Shown here piece by piece: positions 53,160 to 62,089 of a stretch of 64,000 nt of DNA (position 1 is the stretch's first letter; each line of letters begins with the position of its first letter). Under the pieces are notes generated by a model. The model saw only the letters and a list, made by a program, of their open reading frames with translations, did not search any database and was not told the origin of the DNA. Origin of the DNA: Loigolactobacillus bifermentans DSM 20003 (GTDB lineage Bacteria > Bacillota > Bacilli > Lactobacillales > Lactobacillaceae); the NCBI RefSeq assembly GCF_001434575.1, contig NZ_AZDA01000079.1:1-64000 (forward strand), in the 5' to 3' direction. Both the position numbers and the translations under genes were made by a program.

Positions 53160-53240
53160 TTTAGTTCGTTTTTATTTTATGAAACTAACTAACAGGGCCT
53201 ATTATAATTAGTTAGTTTATATTTGTCAACACGAACTAAA
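53160..53240. promoter_or_regulatory. nested MarR-type operators upstream of the marR-ABC operon
   Basis: A perfect 11-bp inverted repeat AAACTAACTAA (53182-53192) / TTAGTTAGTTT (53208-53218) lies inside a second pair TTTAGTTCG (53160-53168) / CGAACTAAA (53232-53240). Both share the TTAGTT half-site. The spacing suggests one repressor dimer per arm pair at the operon promoter. Confidence 0.65.
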
Positions 53241-53415
53241 TAGAAAGTTGATTTATTTTTTCTATCAGGTCTGGGTCTTGCTATGACGGGATTTTCGGTG
53301 CTTCGTAACCGATTACACCCACTGTAGCATGCACACAATTGATTCAAATCAACTTGTTTATCCGTTTAAAGTGAGTATTCTGGAAGACAATCGAATGATT
53401 TTGGGGGCAGTTCAT

Positions 53416-53622
53416 ATGGAAATCACACATCAGCATCATACAAATCATCATTTTTTGGCGCTTGGGTTAATTTTAGTCTTGGTTATTTTCGGTATCGCAA
53501 CAGCACAACAACCTCAAGCTCCTGCTAGTCAACCGACACAAACCAGTGTGCAGCACTTTTATGCCCAGCACCACGGGTTTTCAAATTTACTATTTCTAAA
53601 CCACGGTCATAGTTTAGACTAA
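53416..53622 (+). CDS. 68-aa His-rich single-TM protein
   Basis: It begins MEITHQHHTNHHFLALGLIL with six His before one membrane helix (LALGLILVLVIFGIATA), then a Gln/Pro/Ala linker and a His-containing end. GGGGG lies 7 bases before the ATG. The His-rich start could bind metal. Longer in-frame extension upstream has no ribosome site. Function unknown. Confidence 0.5.
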   Translation: MEITHQHHTNHHFLALGLILVLVIFGIATAQQPQAPASQPTQTSVQHFYAQHHGFSNLLFLNHGHSLD

Positions 53623-53623
53623 C

Positions 53624-53670
53624 AAAAATCCTACCACCTCCGACTAATGACGGAAATGATAGGATTTTTT
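53624..53670. terminator. bidirectional terminator
   Basis: The outer stem AAAAATCCTA / TAGGATTTTT with an inner TCCG / CGGA helix separates the His-rich gene from the converging 266-aa gene and overlaps that gene's stop. Confidence 0.82.
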
Positions 53671-54469
53671 AAATGGTTGCAATTTGTTGTGCCAATGCGG
53701 CAATGGCAGGGGCCACCGCCGAGGCCTCAGCGGTGGTCACAGCATGATAAAACGCATTGATCTGTTGCACCAGCTGCGGTGCTGTCACCAGTGCTGCTAA
53801 TTCAGTGGTTGTAATGGTTGCGCCAGTGCCATACTGATCAGCTGCCACTAATAATAAAATCACCATGCTATTGATCAACTCTTCGCCTAGTTGGATATAG
53901 CCAGTTGGCGTAGGGCGCATAAAAGGTGACACTAACACTTGCGCAGTGCGGTGAAATTCTTGCTGCCAAAATTGGATCAAGCTTTGCTTTGAAACAACCG
54001 GCATTGGCGTTAAAATTTGTTGTAGCCGGCTTAACTCATCTTGATTTTCCCATAAAATTTCAGCCTGTTGTAATGCGCCTAATAATTTTAACCGCGCGAC
54101 AACCGTTGGCCGCGTTGTTTGGCTTAAATCACCGGCCAAACCCCAACGGACCGCTGTTTCCAGGGCTTGTAGTGCCTGAACGGTGACTAACAAGCGCCCT
54201 GTTGGCCATTCAATTATGACTTGATGCAACCGTTGTGCCATAAAGGGTGTCACTTTGACTTTTTCACGAGTCGCCAAATCAAAACTTTCCTTCAAAAATG
54301 TGAGCAATCGCGGTTCGGTGACGTACAAATCAAAATCAGTTGTGCCATAAATCAACAACGCATCTGGTTGGTCAACACGCGCCAAATAAGCAATTGCGGC
54401 TAAGCCGCGATTACTAGTATTCCAGATCACTTTGGTAAATCTCTCAATGATTGTTCGGTCTATCATCAC
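53669..54469 (-). CDS. hypothetical protein (266 aa)
   Basis: This soluble, helical protein has a beta-rich start (PDALLIYGTTDFDLYVTEPR) with an acidic DFD that could recall a nucleotidyltransferase core, though the rest of that signature is missing. An Ala/Gln/Leu-rich helical body and Thr-rich C-terminus follow. The start is ATG with AGAAGG upstream. No family can be assigned. Confidence 0.55.
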   Translation of the reverse strand: MMIDRTIIERFTKVIWNTSNRGLAAIAYLARVDQPDALLIYGTTDFDLYVTEPRLLTFLKESFDLATREKVKVTPFMAQRLHQVIIEWPTGRLLVTVQALQALETAVRWGLAGDLSQTTRPTVVARLKLLGALQQAEILWENQDELSRLQQILTPMPVVSKQSLIQFWQQEFHRTAQVLVSPFMRPTPTGYIQLGEELINSMVILLLVAADQYGTGATITTTELAALVTAPQLVQQINAFYHAVTTAEASAVAPAIAALAQQIATI

Positions 54470-54745
54470 ATGAGCCTTCTTTTCTAAATCAGTCGTTCGT
54501 TATTTTTGGTTTAGATGTCTGGCTTATTTTACCATAAATAAAAACCAAATCAGGCCTATTTTCGAAAGTTTTTTTCAAAAATGATATTTTATTAAGTTAC
54601 AAAACAGCCAGCATTGATTGACGTACTTTAAGGTAGACTGGCCTTTTAGTGACGCACTGTGCTTTCGTTCAAAATATTTTTTCACATTTTATGCTGAGTT
54701 GGTGTTATATTTAGGCCATGCCAAATTTCAATTTGAGGTGAACTT

Positions 54746-55612
54746 ATGTATCAACTAATTACTGATTCAGGCTGCGACTTGCCTTTTCAAACGTTGCAAG
54801 CCCATCATGTGGCCTTTGTTTCCATGCATTTCAATTTAGACGGCCAAGAAATAACAGATGATCTCGGACAAAGCTATGACATTAATGATTGTTTTGAAAA
54901 AATTGCGGCAGGTGTCATGCCAACCACAACGCAAGTGAATGTCGGTGAATTTTTAAATTGCTTTACCCCTTATGTTGAAGCAAAAACACCGATTCTTTAC
55001 TTAGGTTTCTCATCTGGTTTAAGCGGCACATACAACAGCGCCGTGCAAGCACGCGCCATGTTACTAGAGGATCATCCTGACGCTGAGATCTATGTAGTTG
55101 ACTCTCGGGCCGCTAGTGCTGGTTTAGGCTTAATGGTATTAGATGCCGTTGCCAAACAAGCTGCCGGCATGCCTATCGCTGAATTGGCCCAATGGTTAAC
55201 CGAGCAACGGAATTACTACCATCAATGGTTTACCGTTGACGACTTGAATTATCTCTACCACGGCGGACGCTTATCCCGCACCTCGGCTGCACTTGGCACC
55301 TTGTTAAAAATCAAGCCGGTGATGAACGTTGATGAGCCAGGGCATTTGGCCGTTGTAGGAAAAGTCCGTTCCCGGGCGAAGTCCTTACAAGCCTTAGCCG
55401 ACCACATTCTAACGGCTATGGGCGACCAACAAGCGACGACGATCATCATCGCCCATAGTCACGATCAGGCCGCTGCAGAAGTGGTTCAGACCAAACTAGC
55501 CGCTGCTGCCCCAGCCGCAACTATTAAACTGCTGCAAATCGGCCTGACCATTTCCAGTCACACTGGCATTAGCTGTGTAGCCGTGTTTGTCCACGGTACC
55601 ATCGAACGTTAA
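54746..55612 (+). CDS. DegV-family fatty acid-binding protein
   Basis: This 288-residue cytosolic protein belongs to the DegV/FakB group, whose members bind a fatty acid and present it to the kinase FakA. It begins MYQLITDSGCDLPFQ, has the fatty-acid carboxylate Ser/Thr loop in LGFSSGLSGTYNSA near 93, and FTVDDLNYLYHGGRLS near 160, which is the family signature. FakA is not in this window. AGGTGA precedes the ATG. Confidence 0.92.
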   Translation: MYQLITDSGCDLPFQTLQAHHVAFVSMHFNLDGQEITDDLGQSYDINDCFEKIAAGVMPTTTQVNVGEFLNCFTPYVEAKTPILYLGFSSGLSGTYNSAVQARAMLLEDHPDAEIYVVDSRAASAGLGLMVLDAVAKQAAGMPIAELAQWLTEQRNYYHQWFTVDDLNYLYHGGRLSRTSAALGTLLKIKPVMNVDEPGHLAVVGKVRSRAKSLQALADHILTAMGDQQATTIIIAHSHDQAAAEVVQTKLAAAAPAATIKLLQIGLTISSHTGISCVAVFVHGTIER

Positions 55613-55676
55613 GCAAACCGCTCTATTTTTTGATGAACTATCCGGTATTATTCAGACAATTTTTTATTTTTAATCC

Positions 55677-55715
55677 AAACAAAAAACAGACGCAAACGAC
55701 GTCTGTTTTTTGTTT
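55677..55715. terminator. bidirectional terminator
   Basis: A perfect 16-bp stem AAACAAAAAACAGACG / CGTCTGTTTTTTGTTT between the converging degV-like and ppx genes. Confidence 0.92.
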
Positions 55716-55718
55716 GAC

Positions 55719-56669
55719 CTAATCCACTTTACCTTGCTCTTGTAATTGTGATAAATGCTCGAATAAAACCCCTTCGCGTAACCCATTCTGGGAGAATGTC
55801 ACGCGGTCGGAATCTAAATAACGGGTCATCGCTACTAAAGGTGTTAGCCCTGCTGCAATAATGTCGGCACGCTCTTTGGCCAACCCAGGAATCTTTTTAC
55901 GGGCCGCGTAATCCTTGCTGACAATATCGGCATAAATGTCATCTGCTGCCGGCACCGGCATATGGTAGCCGTGAATATCTTCGAAGTTTAAGAAATTGGA
56001 CTGCTTGCGCTGGATCTTAGCCAGGGTTCGATTACTCCCACCTAACGCAACAATTGGCAAATTTTGCGCCTTATGCAGCCACCAAACACCGTTAAATAAT
56101 TGGTTCATAAACGTATACGCCCGGAATAAATCAGCCGCTTTGATCACATCTGTACTTTGACCAAAAAAGCGCTCCGTTAAATTGACGGATCCAATCGGCA
56201 AACTGATCAAATGTTGTGCCTTGCTATTTTGTACCAGAATCAGTTCACAACTGGCACCACCAGTATCCATGATCAAACAGTTCGCCACTGGCAAGGTGTT
56301 GATGACCCCTAGAAAATCATAATGCGCTTCTTGCGTTCCTGGGATCACTTCTAAATTCAAATCTGGCGCCACGCGACTGACTTGCTTTAAAAAGTCCTTT
56401 TTATTTTTTGCCATTCGTACAGCAGCTGTTGCTACTGCTTTAAGTTTCACATTCGGCAATTCCTGGTAAATGGTTTGAAAATCATTTAACGTGGCCAACG
56501 TGCGTTCCATGGCTGGCGGTTGAAGCAGCCGGTCACCATTCATGTTTTCAGAAAGCCGAACCATCGCCTTTTCTCGGCGCACCACTTGGTACGTCCCATC
56601 GTCTTGAATCGCGGTGATCGTCATGCGTGCTGAGCTTGAGCCTAAATCAATGACTGCAAAATTTTCCAT
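55719..56669 (-). CDS. ppx: exopolyphosphatase (Ppx/GppA family, short form)
   Basis: This 316-residue enzyme hydrolyses terminal phosphates from polyphosphate or pppGpp. The two ATPase-fold phosphate loops are intact: DLGSSSARM near residue 8 and MDTGGASCELILV near 141. The length matches single-domain bacterial Ppx without the HD part. Its start overlaps the ppk stop by one base (TAATG), and it is the last gene of the polyphosphate operon. Confidence 0.9.
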   Translation of the reverse strand: MENFAVIDLGSSSARMTITAIQDDGTYQVVRREKAMVRLSENMNGDRLLQPPAMERTLATLNDFQTIYQELPNVKLKAVATAAVRMAKNKKDFLKQVSRVAPDLNLEVIPGTQEAHYDFLGVINTLPVANCLIMDTGGASCELILVQNSKAQHLISLPIGSVNLTERFFGQSTDVIKAADLFRAYTFMNQLFNGVWWLHKAQNLPIVALGGSNRTLAKIQRKQSNFLNFEDIHGYHMPVPAADDIYADIVSKDYAARKKIPGLAKERADIIAAGLTPLVAMTRYLDSDRVTFSQNGLREGVLFEHLSQLQEQGKVD

Positions 56670-58807
56670 TAATCGTCATCCTCCGTTAACTCATCTTGGG
56701 GTTTCTTCATTGGGATAAAGTGCGTTTGTGGGGCTTGTTCTTTCGGTAAATGGGCTTGCCGGTGGGCCACCGCTTCTGCAACCAGCGTTTCCTGCATGTT
56801 CAACGGTGTCAATCCACGCCGGTTAACCCGCTCGTAGTGGCCATCTGGTTGCAGCACTCGGGTTTTCAAATTATCTCGCCACATCAAATCATAAATCCGC
56901 AAAATACGCTGTTTCACATCAGCTTGGAAAATCGGGAACAACAATTCAACTCGCCGTGAAATATTGCGGTTCATTAGATCTGCGCTGGACAAGTAAAGTT
57001 TTTCTTCGCCGCCAGCGTAAAAATAGTAGATCCGACTGTGCTCCAAAAAGCGACCAACGATCGAATGGACGGTAATGTTGTCACCAACACCCGCAACCCC
57101 TGTTTTCAAACGGCAAATGCCACGGACGATCAAGTCGATTTTAACACCAGCCGCACCGGCTGCATAAAGTTGCTCAATCAAATCTTTGTCGGATAACGAA
57201 TTCATTTTCATACGAATGACTGCTTTTTTACCCGCTTTGGCTTGCGCCACTTCATCTTGGATCCGTTGCTTCAAAAACGGCCGTAGCGTCAATGGTGCAA
57301 TATTCAATACTTCAAATTGTTCCGGCTCTGAAAAACCGGACAGCATATTGAAAATATTCGAGGCATCGACGCCCATTCTTGGATCAGCGGTAAATAACCC
57401 AAAGTCCGTGTATAAATTGGCGGTGACATCGTTGTAATTCCCAGTGGCCATGTGCATGTACCGGCGAATGCCATCATTTTCACGACGTACCACCAACAAC
57501 AACTTACAATGGGTTTTCAGCCCCACTAAGCCATAGATTACATGGCACCCCTTCCGTTCCAATTCATGAGCCCAATGTACGTTATTCTTTTCATCAAACC
57601 GTGCTTTCAATTCCACCAAAACGGTAACCTGCTTGCCATTTTGCGCTGCTTCACCTAAATAACGGATAATCGGCGACTGACTGGAGACCCGATAAAGCGT
57701 CATTTTAATAGCCAGCGTATTAGGATCGGTGGCAGCCTGCTTGACAAACTGGATCACCGGTTCAAAGCTGTCATACGGATGATGCAACAATAAGTCTTGC
57801 TTACGAATCGCCGCAAATAAATCATGGGTTTGTAAAGCCGGTTGAATCTCAGGTTTAAAGGGCTTAAACAACAGGTCTTCATGATTTTTCACTTGTTTAA
57901 CCAATTTACCTAAAAAGTTCAGATCAATTGGACCAGAAATTTCATACACATCTGCATCATGGACTTGTAGCGCTTTTACCAAACGCTTCCGCAAGCTTTT
58001 ACTGGTGGCAGACTCAATTTCTAACCGCATCACGGCCGTATGGTCTCGCATCGCCAGTTGATTGACGATTTCTTTCATAAGATCAGACGCATCTTTTTCT
58101 GCCACGTCAAAGTCCATGTCCCGAATCACTCGGAAGGCCTGGATCTCCTTCACTTTGTAACCTGTAAAGAGCTCTCCAATAAACGGTTTTAACAGTTCTT
58201 CCAACAAAATAAATTGATTTTCACCTGGCAAAGCCACCACCCGCTGAAACATATCCGGTACTTGAACCGTGGCAAAACGCTTTTCTTTTTCATCCGGCGC
58301 CGTTTTTTTCACTAACCGTAGCGCTAAGTTTAACGTGTTATTGCCAATAAACGGAAACGGCCGCGAGGCATCCACTGCCATTGGCGTCAAAACTGGCGCC
58401 AGCATTTGGTGGAAGTACTGACTGACAAACAACAGTTGTTTTTTATCCAGATCATCGTAACGCCGCAAATGAATGCCGACCTGATTCAACTGCGGCAATA
58501 ACGAGCGGATCAACGTGGAATATTGCTTATCCACTAACGTATGGATTTTCTGACTTAAGGCCCTGAGCTGTTCACCAGGCCGCATCCCAGCCGCATCTGG
58601 CTCATCGTACGCTACTGCTTGCATTTTCCGCAATGACGCCACGCGCACCATAAAAAACTCATCTAAGTTACTTTGGGTGATTCCTAAAAAGCGGACCCGT
58701 TCCAGTAAGGGATTGCGTTTATCCCGTGCTTCATCTAATACGCGATCATTAAAATCAACCCAACTCAATTCTCGATTCACAAAATATTTCGGTTCACTAT
58801 AATGCAT
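56669..58807 (-). CDS. ppk: polyphosphate kinase (PPK1)
   Basis: This 712-residue enzyme makes polyphosphate from ATP reversibly, on the inner face of the membrane. The N-terminal domain starts YFVNRELSWVDFNDRVL. The phosphorylated His is in YMHMATGNYND near 438, and the second catalytic His is in RFLEHSRIYYF near 595, both in the two phospholipase-D-like halves. The gene lies between a long degenerate ppx-like gene and a normal ppx, so synthesis and breakdown are set together. Confidence 0.95.
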   Translation of the reverse strand: MHYSEPKYFVNRELSWVDFNDRVLDEARDKRNPLLERVRFLGITQSNLDEFFMVRVASLRKMQAVAYDEPDAAGMRPGEQLRALSQKIHTLVDKQYSTLIRSLLPQLNQVGIHLRRYDDLDKKQLLFVSQYFHQMLAPVLTPMAVDASRPFPFIGNNTLNLALRLVKKTAPDEKEKRFATVQVPDMFQRVVALPGENQFILLEELLKPFIGELFTGYKVKEIQAFRVIRDMDFDVAEKDASDLMKEIVNQLAMRDHTAVMRLEIESATSKSLRKRLVKALQVHDADVYEISGPIDLNFLGKLVKQVKNHEDLLFKPFKPEIQPALQTHDLFAAIRKQDLLLHHPYDSFEPVIQFVKQAATDPNTLAIKMTLYRVSSQSPIIRYLGEAAQNGKQVTVLVELKARFDEKNNVHWAHELERKGCHVIYGLVGLKTHCKLLLVVRRENDGIRRYMHMATGNYNDVTANLYTDFGLFTADPRMGVDASNIFNMLSGFSEPEQFEVLNIAPLTLRPFLKQRIQDEVAQAKAGKKAVIRMKMNSLSDKDLIEQLYAAGAAGVKIDLIVRGICRLKTGVAGVGDNITVHSIVGRFLEHSRIYYFYAGGEEKLYLSSADLMNRNISRRVELLFPIFQADVKQRILRIYDLMWRDNLKTRVLQPDGHYERVNRRGLTPLNMQETLVAEAVAHRQAHLPKEQAPQTHFIPMKKPQDELTEDDD

Positions 58808-58836
58808 GCTGCACCTACTTTCTGTTAAATCCGCTG

Positions 58837-60369
58837 CTACAATTGCACTTTTTTACGCCGCAAAATCGGCTTTAGCCCATAGACTTTTTGGAAAAAATCT
58901 GCCTTCTGCTGAAAGGTCCACTGCTCTAACGTCAGGTCTTGATTGGTGGTCGCGGTAATCACCACCTGTTCCGGTTGTAAGCGCAATGAGATCTTACTGA
59001 TCTTATTTTGGTGACTATCATCCAAAGCGTCCGCTAAGCGTAAAATTGCCGCTAACTTTGCGACTTTCAGCCGGTCTGTTAAGTGCAGGCGCTCCACCTG
59101 ACTGAGATCCAACGACGGTGAGCTGGCACTATGATAACGTGCCACCGCAGCCACAATTTGCTGTTGCGTTTTGGTTAAACCGAGCACCGCACTTTCCTGA
59201 ATAATATATTCCGAGTGTAACGCATGATGATTGGCATCGATAAATAACCCTGTATCTTGCAAAATTGCCGCTAATTGAAGTAATAAACGATCCGATTTGG
59301 TCAAGCCATGAATTTTTTTCAACCGGTCAAATAATTGCCCTGCAAACATCAAAACCTGCTGCTGATGGCCTTCATCCACCTGATACCGCCGCGCAATCTG
59401 TTGGGCGCTGGTTAAAATGGCATCATCAAACTGCCACGACGTTGGGTAAAGCTGTTGCTCCTGGCTTAAATATGCCACATAGCCATCGACCATTTTCACA
59501 TTTGTCAACCAGATCTGCTTCACCGCCAACCGGTCAAAGATCTGATCCAACAACAGTAAGGTCGGTTCAACCGCTGCCGCCTCAATCTCCACCAACTTTA
59601 ACCGCGTCGCCAATTCCTGCTCTGATAAAGTCATCAAAGTGGCAAAGCGCTGGTCAAATTCTGCATGGCTTAACGCTTTACCTTGCTTATCACTTGCCAA
59701 CAAAGGCGCAAATAACGCGGTGATCGTGCCGCTTAAAATCACCTGATCAAACTTTTCAATCGGCAACAACCGCCAAACATCGAGTAACTTTGAGCGCAAA
59801 TAATCGCTTAACACCTGATCGTAGGCCGCCACTTGGTGCGCCAAGCCAGATAGCCGTTGCAGCACTTGCAACGGCCCTAACGGCAATTCACGTGTCAGCA
59901 CCAAGGCCCCTTTTTGGAAGATCAACAGGTCAATGGTGGTGGCCCCAATGTGCAGCAACAACGTATTTTCTTGAATCAACTGCTGAAACGGTGCGAAAAA
60001 TAAGGCAACCCCTTCATACTGCAACAATAACTCTTCATTGATCGTCATAAAATGCACGATCATCCCTGTGCGAATGTAGATCTGATCCCGAATGTAACTC
60101 ATATTTGTGGCCTCAGTCACCGTATGGCTTGCCACCACTCGCATATCCGCCACACCATAGTCTTGCATTAACTGCTGAAAGCCGCGCAGTGCTTGGATCA
60201 AGGCCTCAACTGACGCATTGGCAATGGTCCCGGCCGCAATCAAATGATTCCCTAATGCGATTCGCGCATTGGCCCGCTCAATCACCTGTAAGTGCCGCAG
60301 GTCAACAATGCTAAGATCCACATTTTGTTCGCCAATCACCACAGCCCCAAAAAGCTTGCCCTTTGCCAT
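58837..60369 (-). CDS. Ppx/GppA-HD family protein, probably catalytically degenerate
   Basis: This 510-residue protein has the long Ppx layout: a two-lobed ATPase-fold part (about 1-300) and an HD-like helical part (about 310-500). Key motifs are altered: the first loop reads GEQNVDLSIVDL without the usual DxGSNS, the second is HIGATTIDLLIF instead of DIGGGS, and the HD motif is LQDTGLFI rather than LHDIG. It is therefore likely to bind rather than cut polyphosphate or a nucleotide. It is the first gene of the ppk operon, 29 bases before ppk. Confidence 0.8.
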   Translation of the reverse strand: MAKGKLFGAVVIGEQNVDLSIVDLRHLQVIERANARIALGNHLIAAGTIANASVEALIQALRGFQQLMQDYGVADMRVVASHTVTEATNMSYIRDQIYIRTGMIVHFMTINEELLLQYEGVALFFAPFQQLIQENTLLLHIGATTIDLLIFQKGALVLTRELPLGPLQVLQRLSGLAHQVAAYDQVLSDYLRSKLLDVWRLLPIEKFDQVILSGTITALFAPLLASDKQGKALSHAEFDQRFATLMTLSEQELATRLKLVEIEAAAVEPTLLLLDQIFDRLAVKQIWLTNVKMVDGYVAYLSQEQQLYPTSWQFDDAILTSAQQIARRYQVDEGHQQQVLMFAGQLFDRLKKIHGLTKSDRLLLQLAAILQDTGLFIDANHHALHSEYIIQESAVLGLTKTQQQIVAAVARYHSASSPSLDLSQVERLHLTDRLKVAKLAAILRLADALDDSHQNKISKISLRLQPEQVVITATTNQDLTLEQWTFQQKADFFQKVYGLKPILRRKKVQL

Positions 60370-60504
60370 TCTGATCCCCCCTCGTATCGTAAAAGTTGTT
60401 CCAAGTTCAAAGTCATTAAGTCGACTTGAGTGCTACGTGATATTCACTAGTTGTTCATTAGATCTGGATCCAACTGGCCTAAGCTTATGCTCCCTTTTAA
60501 ACAG

Positions 60505-60915
60505 CTAGATCAAAATTCCCTGACAATGATCCATTTCATGCTGAATAATTTGCGCCACAAAGTCGGTGAACTGCCGCGTTTGCGGTTGAAAATGCTGGTC
60601 TAAATACTGGACGGTGATTTTTTTGTAGCGCTTAGCTGGTCGTTCACCACTTAAAGACAAGCAGCCTTCTGAAGCCTGATAAGGACCACTTTTTTGAGTG
60701 ATCTTCGGGTTGACCAGCGGCAAAATTAGCGGCCCCATTTGACACACAATGATTTGCTTATTGACACCGATCATATTGGCTGCCATGCCCACACAGTCTG
60801 CTGCATGTGCCTGCAACGTATCGTTGAGATCTTGAAGCACCTGTTGATCGGCACTTGTCGCTGGCACTGATTTTTGCGCCAAAAAAGTAGGATCACAGTT
60901 AATCGTTTTAATCAT
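60505..60915 (-). CDS. peptide deformylase-like protein
   Basis: This 136-residue protein belongs to the family that removes formyl from N-terminal Met. The metal motif QHEMDHCQG (near 122) and the Cys motif SEGCLSLSG (near 85) are present. Motif 1 reads VGMAANMIG: the Gln of GxGxAAxQ is Met here, which in other deformylases would reduce activity. It may be a secondary enzyme beside a normal Def elsewhere, and this variant is common in Firmicutes as I recall. The ATG at 60915 follows GAGGTG; a longer frame adds 16 residues. Confidence 0.8.
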   Translation of the reverse strand: MIKTINCDPTFLAQKSVPATSADQQVLQDLNDTLQAHAADCVGMAANMIGVNKQIIVCQMGPLILPLVNPKITQKSGPYQASEGCLSLSGERPAKRYKKITVQYLDQHFQPQTRQFTDFVAQIIQHEMDHCQGILI

Positions 60916-61089
60916 TAAAGGCACCTCATTTTGTTTGTTTTCGTTAACCTTATCATACCGCATTCCACTGCTTACTGACTATTTTGGCAAACCAATTTTG
61001 TAAATTTATCGAATCCAGACCTTCATTTGTAAAAATTTCATGTTCCCCCTTGCATCTTGCCTGAAAAGGCACTATAGTAAATTTAATCA

Positions 61090-61101
61090 ATCGTGCGCGA
61101 T
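61090..61101. promoter_or_regulatory. candidate operator upstream of marR-gpx
   Basis: An imperfect palindrome ATCGTGCGCGAT lies 24 bases before the MarR start, within a repeated ATCAAT context. It is a candidate binding site for the regulator it precedes. Confidence 0.35.
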
Positions 61102-61124
61102 CAATCAACCATAAAGGAAGCTCG

Positions 61125-61568
61125 ATGTTAATGAAACTAACGGATCAACTTTGTTTTGCGATTTATAAAACAGACCACTTGTTTAATCAATTTTACGCCC
61201 AGGTTTTAGGCGACTATCAGTTGACCTACCCACAGTACCTGGTGTTGCTAGCTCTTTGGCAAGCAGACCATCAGCGCCTGCATGACTTAGCGCAGCATTT
61301 AAACTTAGCAAGCAACACCTTAACCCCCTTGCTCAAGCGTTTAGAGACCCATGGTTGGCTGACCCGTACACGTTCCACCACTGACCGGCGCCAGCTTTTT
61401 GTTCACTTAACCGCTAAAGGCCAAGCAGCAGAACTACCGATCACCAACAAAGTCACCAGTTGTGTGCTGGATCAGCTGGGCATGTCGTTAGAAGAATACC
61501 GGCGCATGTTGGCCGATCAACAACAATTAGCGATGCAATTACAAAATTACTTACAACCTACCAAATGA
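61125..61568 (+). CDS. MarR-family regulator (OhrR-like)
   Basis: This 147-residue winged-helix protein starts LCFAIYKTDHLFNQFYAQVL, with Cys10 near the position of the peroxide-sensing Cys of OhrR (C15), then LASNTLTPLLKRLETHGWL and the wing RSTTDRRQLFVHLT. Glutathione peroxidase follows 14 bases after its stop, so the pair may form a peroxide-responsive operon. AAAGGAAG precedes the ATG. OhrR-type sensing is inferred from the Cys and from the neighbour. Confidence 0.82.
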   Translation: MLMKLTDQLCFAIYKTDHLFNQFYAQVLGDYQLTYPQYLVLLALWQADHQRLHDLAQHLNLASNTLTPLLKRLETHGWLTRTRSTTDRRQLFVHLTAKGQAAELPITNKVTSCVLDQLGMSLEEYRRMLADQQQLAMQLQNYLQPTK

Positions 61569-61582
61569 AAGGAAGTTTTCAC

Positions 61583-62044
61583 ATGAGCATTTACGATTTC
61601 AACGAAACAGAAATTTCAGGACAACCATTACCTTTAGCCGATTTCAAAGGCAAAGTCGTGTTGATCGTCAATACTGCCAGTAAATGTGGTCTCGCCCCAC
61701 AATTAGAAGGCCTGGAAACCTTGCATAAGACTTACGGGAAAGCTGGCTTAGTTGTGTTAGGCTTACCTTCCAACCAGTTCCATCAAGAATTGAAAACCGA
61801 CAGCGATGTCCAAGAATATTGCCAAATGCACTATGGCGTCACGTTCTTAATGACTAAACCGGTGTTAGTCAATGGCGACGGTGAAGACCCCTTATTCACT
61901 TATTTGAAAGCCGAATCCGGGCATGGCCGCATTAAATGGAACTACACCAAATTTTTAGTGGGCAAAGATGGCAACCTGATCAAGCGCTATGCGCCAACCA
62001 CCAAACCTAAAAAAATTGAGGCTGACATTAAAGCGGCACTTTAG
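61583..62044 (+). CDS. gpx: glutathione peroxidase family (thiol peroxidase)
   Basis: This 153-residue enzyme reduces hydroperoxides with thiols. The peroxidatic Cys is in NTASKCGLAPQ near residue 35, the conserved LPSNQF near 67 and WNYTKFLV near 125 supply the Gln and Trp of the active site, and a second Cys in VQEYCQMHYG near 80 may be the resolving residue, as in thioredoxin-linked forms. AAAGGAAG precedes ATG 61583. Cotranscribed with the OhrR-like regulator. Confidence 0.93.
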   Translation: MSIYDFNETEISGQPLPLADFKGKVVLIVNTASKCGLAPQLEGLETLHKTYGKAGLVVLGLPSNQFHQELKTDSDVQEYCQMHYGVTFLMTKPVLVNGDGEDPLFTYLKAESGHGRIKWNYTKFLVGKDGNLIKRYAPTTKPKKIEADIKAAL

Positions 62045-62051
62045 GGCATTG

Positions 62052-62084
62052 AAAAAAGCATTCCGATGTTTGGAATGCTTTTTT
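62052..62084. terminator. bidirectional terminator
   Basis: A perfect stem AAAAAAGCATTCC / GGAATGCTTTTTT between the converging gpx and baeRF genes. Confidence 0.9.
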
Positions 62085-62089
62085 AGCGT

